Positions 31,047-37,155 of a stretch of 41,086 nt of DNA are shown here, piece by piece; within the stretch, counting starts at the first letter, position 1, and each line of letters begins with the position of its first letter. The stretch covers positions 4,614-45,699 of the forward strand of contig QHMG01000017.1 in assembly GCA_003258725.1 (NCBI GenBank), written 5' to 3'. The notes under the pieces are model-generated. The model saw only the letters and a program-made list of their open reading frames with translations. It did not search any database and was not told the origin of the DNA. The position numbers and the translations under genes were made by a program. The DNA is from Candidatus Melainabacteria bacterium (GTDB taxonomy: Bacteria > Cyanobacteriota > Vampirovibrionia > Gastranaerophilales > Gastranaerophilaceae).

Positions 31047-32810
31047 ATGGCACAAATAATTAGAACTCGTAGAGATATAAAAACGAACTGGGAAACAGAA
31101 AACCCAGTTCTAGCTCTAGGAGAACAAGGCTACGAAACTGATACAGGAAAATTAAAATTTGGCGACGGTAATACTAGTTGGAATAACCTACCATATTTTA
31201 GAGGAGCTTTAACAGAAGAATTAGAAGAAAAATTAGATTCTGTACCAACTCCTAGTAATATAGTAGTAATAGAAAATATATCAAGCTTGTTTAAGTCCGT
31301 TTCATATAATAGTGCTAACGGAGTTTTGACTTTTACACAATATAATGATACAATAGTTACTGTCGATTTGCCACTAGAGTTAATAGTTAGTAGCGGACAT
31401 TATGATAGCGATACTAAGAGTATTATACTCGTTCTCGCTAATCAAGAAACTATCACTATTCCTGTTAGTGATCTAGTTAATGAGTATTATGCTGATAACA
31501 CTACGTTAGAATTAAAACAAGTCAACGGAAAGTTGACTTTTAATGTAAAAGACGGTGTTTTTGTAAAAGCTCAAACTGGTAAAGGATTATCGACTAATGA
31601 TTATTCAACTTTGGAAAAAAATAAGTTAGCTGGAATAGCATCAGGAGCACAAGTTAATAAGGTTGAAAAAATACTTATTAACGGTGTGGAACAATCTATA
31701 ACAGATAAAACAGTAAATCTCGAAGTGAAAACAACCTCAAATAAGATATACGGTATAAAAAGATCGTTATCTTCTAATACATCTTCAGCTTGGGAAAGAA
31801 CAGACGATTCAGTTGGATTGGTAGCTAATGCAACTAAAGACGGTAGTTCTGTTGTTAATAATTTTGATAGTATCTACCCTTGGTCTGATATTATTACATA
31901 CAATTATGATACTCAAGCTAAAGCAATAACCGCTTATTATGGAGAACCTACTTTTAAGTTTGACGGTTCTAATGGCGAAGTATTAACTAGAATACCAGAA
32001 TTTTATTATAAGAGATATGTTTCTAACAATGTAGAATATATTCTCATTTCGAGAGAAAAACACGACGGATTCATTAAAAGCGAACAATTTAGTGTTGGAC
32101 GTTATACTTATTCAGGTTCAGCCTCAAGAGTGTATAGCCGAAGTGGTTATGAGCCATTTAGAAATTATAATATAACCAATGCTAGAGCTTATGCTAGGGC
32201 TTTAGGAGACGGATTCGGACAACTAGATTGGCATTATTTAATTATTCAGATGTTATATTTGGTAGAGTATGCTAATTATAATTGTCAATCTATGTTAGGA
32301 CAAGGTCGTGTTTCAAGTAGTACACCTAACAACAGTGGCGGTTGTGATACCCTAGGTATGAAATCTGGTTGCTTGGGTAATGACGGAACATATTCTGTAA
32401 TATATAGAGGTATTGAGGATCCTTACGGAAATATTTGGCAATTTATAGACGGTATAAATGTAAAAGATCACGTTCCGTATGTATGTTATGATTCTAGTAA
32501 GTACGCTGTTGACACATTTGACGGAGCTTATCACGTATTAAATTTCACAATGCCGTCAGCTAATGGCTATGCTTCTAAATTGGGTTATGATTCAAATAAT
32601 CCCCTTATGTCTTTAACAACTGAAGCTTCTGGTAGTTCTACTACTAATATGTGTGATTATTACTATCAGAATGACGGAAATCGTATTGCTCTTGTCGGCG
32701 GTGGTTATACTACGGACGATGTGCGTTGCGGGTTGTGGTGTTGGACTTTTGGCGATACTTCGTCTACTACATATACTTCGTACGGTGCTCGACTTCTTAG
32801 AAACCAGTAA
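31047..32810 (+). CDS. DGR target tail fibre with C-terminal lectin-like variable domain
   Basis: 587 residues. The N-terminus (IIRTRRDIKTNWETENPVLALG, YETDTGKLKFGDGNTSWNNLPY) is the fibre head-attachment motif shared with phage tropism proteins. The middle is a stalk-like beta region. From about residue 320 it has an FGE-sulfatase/C-type-lectin-like domain: NGEVLTRIPEFYYKR, ALGDGFGQLDWHYLIIQMLYLVEY, GIEDPYGNIWQFIDGIN. The last 40 residues (ALVGGGYTTDDVRCGLWCWT, then GARLLRNQ) form the variable repeat at residues 548-584. Changes here would alter the ligand-binding face and so host tropism. It is the classical position and fold of a DGR target. It is followed by a GAAA hairpin, four further copies of the repeat and the reverse transcriptase. 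Confidence 0.92.
   Translation: MAQIIRTRRDIKTNWETENPVLALGEQGYETDTGKLKFGDGNTSWNNLPYFRGALTEELEEKLDSVPTPSNIVVIENISSLFKSVSYNSANGVLTFTQYNDTIVTVDLPLELIVSSGHYDSDTKSIILVLANQETITIPVSDLVNEYYADNTTLELKQVNGKLTFNVKDGVFVKAQTGKGLSTNDYSTLEKNKLAGIASGAQVNKVEKILINGVEQSITDKTVNLEVKTTSNKIYGIKRSLSSNTSSAWERTDDSVGLVANATKDGSSVVNNFDSIYPWSDIITYNYDTQAKAITAYYGEPTFKFDGSNGEVLTRIPEFYYKRYVSNNVEYILISREKHDGFIKSEQFSVGRYTYSGSASRVYSRSGYEPFRNYNITNARAYARALGDGFGQLDWHYLIIQMLYLVEYANYNCQSMLGQGRVSSSTPNNSGGCDTLGMKSGCLGNDGTYSVIYRGIEDPYGNIWQFIDGINVKDHVPYVCYDSSKYAVDTFDGAYHVLNFTMPSANGYASKLGYDSNNPLMSLTTEASGSSTTNMCDYYYQNDGNRIALVGGGYTTDDVRCGLWCWTFGDTSSTTYTSYGARLLRNQ
32688..32798 (+). repeat. DGR variable repeat (VR) at the end of the fibre gene
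   Basis: 37 codons. Fixed blocks are GCTCTTGTCGGCGGT at the left, GGGTTGTGGT(A/G)TTGGA in the middle and GGTGCTCGAC..CTT at the right, all shared with four copies downstream. The stretches between the blocks vary. Compared with the first downstream copy (32933) it differs at five bases. Four of these are A in that copy and G or C here, and none is the reverse. That is the direction expected from adenine-specific mutagenic retrohoming. Confidence 0.85.
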
Positions 32811-32857
32811 GTGGGGGTTTGGGGGCGACCAGCCTCCCATAATAAAACTTCTTTTTT

Positions 32858-32873
32858 ACCGACGAAAGTCGGT
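32858..32873 (+). promoter_or_regulatory. GAAA-loop hairpin downstream of the variable repeat
   Basis: Perfect stem ACCGAC-GAAA-GTCGGT, 59 bases after the repeat and 47 bases after the stop codon. In the Bordetella phage DGR a DNA hairpin with a four-base GAAA loop after the variable repeat is needed for efficient target recognition. None of the four downstream copies is followed by one, so it marks the in-gene repeat as the recipient. A second possible stem, GGGGGC with GCCTCC, precedes it (about 32821-32837). Confidence 0.7.
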
Positions 32874-32932
32874 CGAGCTAAATTTATTTTTTGGGATTTG
32901 ATGTGGCGAGTACCGTTCGACTTTTAGCTTTC

Positions 32933-33043
32933 GCTCTTGTCGGCGGTGGTTATACTACCGACGATGTACGTTGCGGGTTGTGGTGTTGGACTTTTGACAA
33001 TACTTCGTCTAATACATATACTTCGTACGGTGCTCGACTTCTT
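32933..33043 (+). repeat. DGR cassette 2, best candidate template for the VR
   Basis: 111 bases, same length as the in-gene repeat and 106 of 111 identical. At the differing sites it has A four times (GTA/GTG, GAC/GGC, AAT/GAT, AAT/ACT; cassette first) and C against G once. It lies outside the fibre gene, behind the leader GGGATTTGATGTG (32893-32905). It has no ribosome site, though its frame is open from 32891 to 33157. Confidence 0.75.
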
Positions 33044-33096
33044 ATTTTTTCGGGGACTTGGTGTGGTTTGCACTTTCCTTTTGTTTGTGTTTCTTT

Positions 33097-33204
33097 GCTC
33101 TTGTCGGCGGTGCTTGGTCTAATGGTACGGAAGCTGGGTTGTGGTATTGGAACGTGAATGAAGCTTCGTCTAATGCGTGGACGAATGTCGGTGCTCGACT
33201 ACTT
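33097..33204 (+). repeat. DGR cassette 3
   Basis: 108 bases, one codon shorter than the first two. It has the same three anchor blocks and encodes ALVGGAWSNGTEAGLWYW, then NVNEASSNAWTNV and GARLL. A leader related to that of cassette 2 (GGGACTTGGTGTG, 33053-33065) lies 31 bases before it. There is no start codon or ribosome site of its own. It is not closely paired with the local VR. Confidence 0.75.
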
Positions 33205-33266
33205 ATATCATTTTATAAATATAGGGATTTGATGTGTTTGAGTGCGTGATTTGTGGCGTTTTTATT

Positions 33267-33374
33267 GCTCTTGTCGGCGGTCGTTTTGATAATGGTAGTA
33301 ATGCTGGGTTGTGGTATTGGAATTACAACAATGATTCGTCGTTGGCTAACACCACTGTCGGTGCTCGACCTCTT
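33267..33374 (+). repeat. DGR cassette 4
   Basis: 108 bases. It encodes ALVGGRFDNGSNAGLWYW, then NYNNDSSLANTTV and GARPL. The leader GGGATTTGATGTG (33224-33236) is identical to that of cassette 2. Its frame is open through cassette 5 and into the reverse transcriptase. Many AAT/AAC codons fall in the variable stretches, as in DGR templates. Confidence 0.75.
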
Positions 33375-33422
33375 ATTTTGGGATTTGGTGTGTTTTGTAC
33401 CGGCGTTTTCAGTGTTCGGCAG

Positions 33423-33530
33423 GCTCTTGTCGGCGGTAATTGGGGCAATACTACTCAAGCTGGGTTGTGGTATTGGAACTTCAATTGGTCTGGGACTGAT
33501 TACAACACTAATGTCGGTGCTCGACTACTT
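33423..33530 (+). repeat. DGR cassette 5, nearest the reverse transcriptase
   Basis: 108 bases. It encodes ALVGGNWGNTTQAGLWYW, then NFNWSGTDYNTNV and GARLL. Leader GGGATTTGGTGTG (33380-33392). The place just upstream of the reverse transcriptase is where DGR templates normally lie, and the variable codons are rich in A (AAT, AAT, CAA, AAC, AAT, AAC, AAT). However, it is one codon shorter than the VR in this fibre, so it cannot be its direct template. Confidence 0.75.
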
Positions 33531-33653
33531 ATATTTATAAATTACTTACACATCATTTTCCTTGCCCCTTGGCAAAAATTAGTCGCTCTGGGTTGGCTTA
33601 GTAGGTTAATTCTCGAAAGGTCGGCAGGCAAATATAAGAATATGGAGCCAGAA

Positions 33654-34718
33654 ATGAAAAGAAAAGGAAATATTTATAATGAGATATTAGAACTCAATAA
33701 TATTGAATCAGCAATATTTAAAGCTTCTGTTGGTAAGACGCACCGTAAGAGTGTTGAAAAAATACTAGACGCTCCTACATATTACGCTATGCAAGTGCAA
33801 AAAATGTTATCAGATAGAAGCTATATTCCTAGTCCGTATATTGAAATGAAAATAAGAGACGGAGCTAGCAAAAAAGAAAGAATTGTATTTAAACCTAGGT
33901 TTTACCCAGATCAAATAATACACTGGTCTTTAATGAATAAAGTAGAACCACTTTTTAAAAGAGGTATGTACGAATTTTGCTGTGCTTCTATTAAAGGACG
34001 TGGAATACAACGAGGAATGAATTATGTTAAAAGAATTCTAGTCAATGATAGAAAACATACTAAATATTGTTTAAAATTAGATATTAAAAAGTTTTACCCC
34101 AGTATAGATAAAGAAATACTAAAAAAGAAGTTTAGAAAAATAATCAAAGATAAAGATACATTATATTTAATGGATCTAATAGTAGATAGTTCTACGGAGG
34201 GTGTTCCAATAGGTAATTTTACTTCACAATGGTTTGCTAATTACTATTTACAAGATTTGGATCACTATATAAAAGAAGAATTAAAGGTTAAATACTATAT
34301 AAGATATATGGACGATATGGTATTATTCTCTAATAATAAAAAAGAACTACGTAAGTGCAAATATGCTATTGACGAGTTCTTAGCACGAGAACATTTAAGG
34401 ATTAAGGAAAATTGGCAATTATTTAAAACTGATAGCCGTCCTATTGACTTTCTTGGTTATCGCTTTTACAGAGGTTATACTACATTACGAAGAAGTAATT
34501 TTTTAAGAATCAAAAGAAGAATCAAGAAAATATCAAAGAAAGAGGAACTTAATTTTAAAGACGCTTGTGCGATAATGAGTTATAATGGTTGGATTATACA
34601 TTCTGATTCATATAACTACACTCAAAAATATTTAAAGCCTTATGTTGATTTTAAAAAGGTTAAGGAGGTAATTAAAAATGAAAACAGAAAGCACAATAAA
34701 ACCGGAAATAAAATTTAG
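33654..34718 (+). CDS. DGR-type reverse transcriptase
   Basis: 354 residues from the ATG at 33654, which has GGAG six bases upstream. The frame is open further upstream through cassettes 5 and 4, with no ribosome site for a longer form. Motif A is LDIKKFYPSID (142-152). The next block is VPIGNFTSQWFANYYL, where the IGxxxSQ form (186-192) is typical of DGR enzymes in place of the usual QG of group II introns and retrons. The catalytic YMDD is at 218-221 (YYIRYMDDMVLFS), followed by DFLGYRFYRGYTTLRRSN. All catalytic residues are present. No intron maturase X/D/En domains. It would copy the template RNA with A-specific errors. It overlaps the next gene by 41 bases. Confidence 0.92.
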   Translation: MKRKGNIYNEILELNNIESAIFKASVGKTHRKSVEKILDAPTYYAMQVQKMLSDRSYIPSPYIEMKIRDGASKKERIVFKPRFYPDQIIHWSLMNKVEPLFKRGMYEFCCASIKGRGIQRGMNYVKRILVNDRKHTKYCLKLDIKKFYPSIDKEILKKKFRKIIKDKDTLYLMDLIVDSSTEGVPIGNFTSQWFANYYLQDLDHYIKEELKVKYYIRYMDDMVLFSNNKKELRKCKYAIDEFLAREHLRIKENWQLFKTDSRPIDFLGYRFYRGYTTLRRSNFLRIKRRIKKISKKEELNFKDACAIMSYNGWIIHSDSYNYTQKYLKPYVDFKKVKEVIKNENRKHNKTGNKI

Positions 34719-35169
34719 TATAGAGAACATTAAAGACAACACTTGTGAGGTTGTCTTTTTTGATAATATTTCCGAGGAAACAAAGGAAGAACAAACTGTA
34801 TATGTATATTATACTTATAGAATGAAAACAGCTTATAGACCTAATTTAGATATTATTATAGAACAAAACTATAATAAGTGGTTAGAAGCTGTAAAAAATT
34901 ATGATTATAATTTAAAAGCTGAAGAAATAAGAAATAAAAGAAATCAACTTTTAGCTGACAGTGATAAAAATATGGTATTAGATAGAATAAATTTTGAAAT
35001 ACCTAAAGAAATAACTTTGACTAATATAGTAACTGTTATAAAAGAACTGTTTAACACTATAAGTACAATAAAAAACGGAGCTTGGGCTGTTTATAGACAA
35101 GAACTTCGAGATATTACAAAACAAAAAGGATTTCCTTATGAAGTGGAATTTCCAAAAAAACCTGAATAG
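34678..35169 (+). CDS. phage tail assembly chaperone-like protein (Phage_tail_APC type)
   Basis: 163 residues. The C-terminal half has the family signature: EIRNKRNQLLADSD..., then WAVYRQELRDITKQKGFPYEV, as in tail-fibre assembly chaperones. The N-terminal half is beta-like with YVYYTYRMKTAYRPNLD. It starts inside the reverse transcriptase end with an AAGGAGGTAATTAAA site, so it is expressed from the fibre/DGR transcript. It probably assists folding or assembly of the diversified fibre. This is not the Avd protein of other DGRs: no four-helix barrel pattern. Confidence 0.8.
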   Translation: MKTESTIKPEIKFSIENIKDNTCEVVFFDNISEETKEEQTVYVYYTYRMKTAYRPNLDIIIEQNYNKWLEAVKNYDYNLKAEEIRNKRNQLLADSDKNMVLDRINFEIPKEITLTNIVTVIKELFNTISTIKNGAWAVYRQELRDITKQKGFPYEVEFPKKPE

Positions 35170-35191
35170 AAAGAGACACTAGTCTCTTTTT
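35170..35191 (+). terminator. intrinsic terminator after the DGR block
   Basis: AAAGAGAC-ACTA-GTCTCTTT, an 8-bp perfect stem running into T (to 35191). It is the end of the fibre, reverse transcriptase and chaperone transcript. Confidence 0.85.
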
Positions 35192-35224
35192 ATTATAAAT
35201 AATTTTTTCAAAGGAGGAATTAAA

Positions 35225-35344
35225 ATGGAAGAAAAAATTACAAAAGAACAAGAAAATACATCTATTGAAGAAACAGAAATATTAGATTTAGGAGTAGAAA
35301 CTCCAGAAGATCAGATTACAGAAGAAAATAAGGAGGAAGAATAA
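35225..35344 (+). CDS. small acidic protein before the endolysin
   Basis: 39 residues, almost entirely acidic and hydrophilic (MEEKITKEQENTSIEETEIL, then LGVETPEDQI and EENKEEE). It is preceded by AAGGAGGAATTAAA and followed by the endolysin start three bases later. No function can be given. It could be a short translational lead-in, since the endolysin ribosome site (AAGGAGGAAG) lies within its last codons. Confidence 0.55.
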   Translation: MEEKITKEQENTSIEETEILDLGVETPEDQITEENKEEE

Positions 35345-35346
35345 TT

Positions 35347-36231
35347 ATGGCGTACATTTATAACGTAGTAAAAAGCCCTATTAAAGGTAAAACTGGTACA
35401 TTAAGTAGATCAAGTGGCTATGAGTATAGAGATTTCTGGTACACTAATGCTAGCGGTCAAAGAGTACACGTTGTAGGTTGGCATAGAGCCTTAGATATAA
35501 CTACTTTAGGAACTATTGTAGCTTTTGCTAGAGGTAAAGTCGTATCAATTCAAAAAGGAATCACGGGACAAACGACTAATCCTAGCGGTGGTAATAGTGT
35601 TACATTATTGCACGCTAACGGTTGCAAGACATTATATTGTCATTTAGACAACGGCTCTAATAATCACTTGAATTTAGGAGATATTGTAGAGGAAGGTGCT
35701 AAACTAGGAACTGATGTCGTTAGGACAACAGGAAATAGTACAGGCTTACATTTGCATTTTGGTATTTATAATGGAAGTGAGTATGTTGATCCAACACCTT
35801 ATTTACAAGGTTCTAAAAAAATCGTCGGTTATGGTGGAAGTTCTACTCCAGCCGTAGATCCATTCCCAGGAGTATCAGACGAAGAATTAGCTCGTAGAGT
35901 TTGGACTGGAGAATTTGGAAACGGAGATACAAGAAGACAAAAATTAGGTTCCAGATATAATGCGGTGCAAGCTTTAGTTGATAAAGGCGTAGGAAAACCA
36001 GGTACATCAACACCAGAACCTAAGCCTGATACAAGTTTAAAGGCTGGAGATAAAGTTAAGATTGTTGGAACTGGTAATGGTTCTAGTTATGGAACTTCAA
36101 ATACTGCTTATGGTATTGGTTGGGAGAGAGAAATACTAAAAGTATGGACTGGTAGAAAATACCCATATCAAGTCGGAAACTCAACTGGAACTACCGGATT
36201 CTATCAAGAAAGTGCTTTACAAAAAATATAA
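35347..36231 (+). CDS. endolysin: M23 peptidase with CW_7 and SH3-like wall-binding domains
   Basis: 294 residues. Residues about 40-155 form an M23 (LytM) metallopeptidase: HRALDI (HxxxD motif), NSVTLLHANGCKTLYCHLD, and HLHFG (HxH) as zinc ligands. Next, SDEELARRVWTGEFGNGDTR and NAVQALVDKGVG (about 178-215) are one CW_7 (Cpl-7) wall-binding repeat. The last 65 residues (LKAGDKVKIVGTGNGSS..., TTGFYQESAL) look SH3-like. No signal peptide, so it needs the holin. It cleaves peptide cross-links in peptidoglycan. Last gene of the prophage. Confidence 0.9.
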   Translation: MAYIYNVVKSPIKGKTGTLSRSSGYEYRDFWYTNASGQRVHVVGWHRALDITTLGTIVAFARGKVVSIQKGITGQTTNPSGGNSVTLLHANGCKTLYCHLDNGSNNHLNLGDIVEEGAKLGTDVVRTTGNSTGLHLHFGIYNGSEYVDPTPYLQGSKKIVGYGGSSTPAVDPFPGVSDEELARRVWTGEFGNGDTRRQKLGSRYNAVQALVDKGVGKPGTSTPEPKPDTSLKAGDKVKIVGTGNGSSYGTSNTAYGIGWEREILKVWTGRKYPYQVGNSTGTTGFYQESALQKI

Positions 36232-36291
36232 TATAAAGTATAATTAAATAGTCAGTTGCTAGTATAGGACTGGCAAAATATGTAATATAAA

Positions 36292-36319
36292 AGTCTCACT
36301 TAATAGTGAGGCTTTTTTT
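36292..36319. terminator. terminator at the right prophage end
   Basis: AGTCTCACT-TAAT-AGTGAGGCT, 9 bp with one G-U pair, followed by seven T. It insulates the endolysin transcript from the cotJ operon. On the other strand it could also end the truncated cotJC message. The 60 bases before it (36232-36291) hold only a weak CAGT...ACTG stem. Confidence 0.8.
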
Positions 36320-36353
36320 AATGTCTATCGTTAATGTACTAATTCTTCAGTAC
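36320..36353. other. right attachment site region (attR) at the cotJC junction
   Basis: The cotJC reading frame keeps family identity up to ...LLTDIGTEEL-V-H (reverse strand, to about 36334) and then meets a stop and phage sequence. The junction therefore lies close to 36333-36340. A small inverted repeat GTACT...AGTAC (36336-36353) spans the host side. Serine integrases leave only a short common core, so the exact crossover cannot be given without the left end. Confidence 0.65.
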
Positions 36354-36537
36354 CAATATCAGTAAGCAAAGCTTTTCCTTTATCGTCTGGCATTGTATAT
36401 CTTTGATTTAGATAGCGGAAAGCTGCTGCTAACTCGCCATTGGCGCCTCCATATTGAGTTACGAGATATTTGGCCATACGTAAATCTTTCTTTTTGATGT
36501 TAACTGGATATTCTAATGATTTTACATATTTCCACAT
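36331..36537 (-). pseudogene. cotJC: cotJC, 5-prime fragment of spore-coat manganese catalase, cut by the prophage
   Basis: 68 residues from the ATG at 36537 (GGAGGTGCAAAAATA upstream). The sequence is a perfect family start: MWKYVKSLEYPVNIKKKDLR, AKYLVTQYGGANGELAAAFR, YLNQRYTMPD, LLTDIGTEELVH. CotJC proteins are usually near 190 residues, with most metal ligands in the missing part. The rest should lie beyond the left prophage end, in the same orientation. The start overlaps the cotJB stop by one base. Excision would restore the gene; without excision only this stub is made. Confidence 0.88.
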
Positions 36538-37031
36538 TATTTTTGCACCTCCCATGGCCATGGTGAATTATTCCACAACCAAGTATTTGTTTGGACGGGA
36601 CTACTTAGTGTCATTGGTCCATATTTACTTTCATAGATGGTTATCAATTCTTTTTCTTTTTTTAAATAACTATTATATTTGTTTAGGGCATTGATATCAT
36701 TTGGATATAGGTCTAAATATAGTCCTAATTCGATCGTAGCAAATCTATTTTCATCTATTTGTAATATTAAGTCTTCTCTTTCATTAGTGGCTTTTAATTC
36801 TTGTGGTTTATAGTTTTCGTATTCATCATATAGGTTATTAAATAGATTTCCTCTTTTGAAGCCTATTTGAGAGTCTGCGATATTACTACTAGTGCCCGTA
36901 TTTGGTATGATGTAGTTGTTAGGGAACATATTTTGATAATTCATATCATTCATCATGGTATTTGGGTTTGTCATAAAGTTCATATCATCATAGTTATTTA
37001 AATAATTATAATAATCGTTTAAATTGTTCAT
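36537..37031 (-). CDS. fused CotJA-CotJB spore-coat protein
   Basis: 164 residues. The N-terminal third is rich in Asn, Tyr and Met (YNYLNNYDDMNFMTNPN...). A CotJA-like motif follows: IGFKRGNLFNNLYDEYENYKP (split as IGFKRGNLF + NNLYDEYENYKP). From about residue 75 it is CotJB: EREDLILQIDENRFATIELG, LYLDLYPNDINALNKYNSYL, and the end SPWPWEV. CotJA and CotJB are usually separate small proteins that sit in the spore coat with CotJC. Here they are one chain. It is transcribed leftward toward the prophage. Ribosome site AGGAGGAAAAA. Confidence 0.85.
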   Translation of the reverse strand: MNNLNDYYNYLNNYDDMNFMTNPNTMMNDMNYQNMFPNNYIIPNTGTSSNIADSQIGFKRGNLFNNLYDEYENYKPQELKATNEREDLILQIDENRFATIELGLYLDLYPNDINALNKYNSYLKKEKELITIYESKYGPMTLSSPVQTNTWLWNNSPWPWEVQK

Positions 37032-37048
37032 ATTTTTTCCTCCTAAAA

Positions 37049-37057
37049 TAGGTTATG
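37049..37057 (-). promoter_or_regulatory. sporulation-type -10 element before cotJ
   Basis: CATAACCTA on the reverse strand, 18 bases upstream of the cotJA-B start, fits the CATANNNTA form of mother-cell sigma factors (sigma E / sigma K). No convincing vegetative promoter was found on this strand. The -35 part is not clear. Confidence 0.45.
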
Positions 37058-37105
37058 ATATTTAGGTGTTTTGTGTATGGGGAAATACCTATGTATTTTT
37101 AAATA

Positions 37106-37134
37106 TTGACAAGAGTGTAATTTTAAAATATAAT
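37106..37134 (+). promoter_or_regulatory. strong vegetative promoter of the M16 pair
   Basis: TTGACA (37106-37111), exactly 17 bases, TATAAT (37129-37134): consensus in both boxes. Transcription would start near 37141, which rules out any translation start before that and fixes the next gene at 37156. Confidence 0.92.
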
Positions 37135-37155
37135 TTTAGTAGGTTTGGTGGTAGT

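Noticed and set aside
32653..33249. Several short overlapping reading frames between the fibre gene and the reverse transcriptase
   Set aside because: They arise because the repeats are open in more than one frame. None has a ribosome site, so they are listed as cassettes and not as genes.
33423..33530. Cassette 5 as the direct template for the local fibre repeat
   Set aside because: It has the classical position, but it is one codon shorter and differs at many non-A positions (for example GGC, TGG, CAA). Cassette 2 fits far better.
33654..34718. Retron, group II intron or defence-type reverse transcriptase
   Set aside because: IGxxxSQ in place of QG, no maturase or protease/toxin domain, no retron RNA, and a lectin target with repeats next to it all favour a DGR.
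37066..37155. Longer N-terminus for the first M16-like protein
   Set aside because: The consensus promoter at 37106-37134 lies inside that extension, so it could not be in the message.
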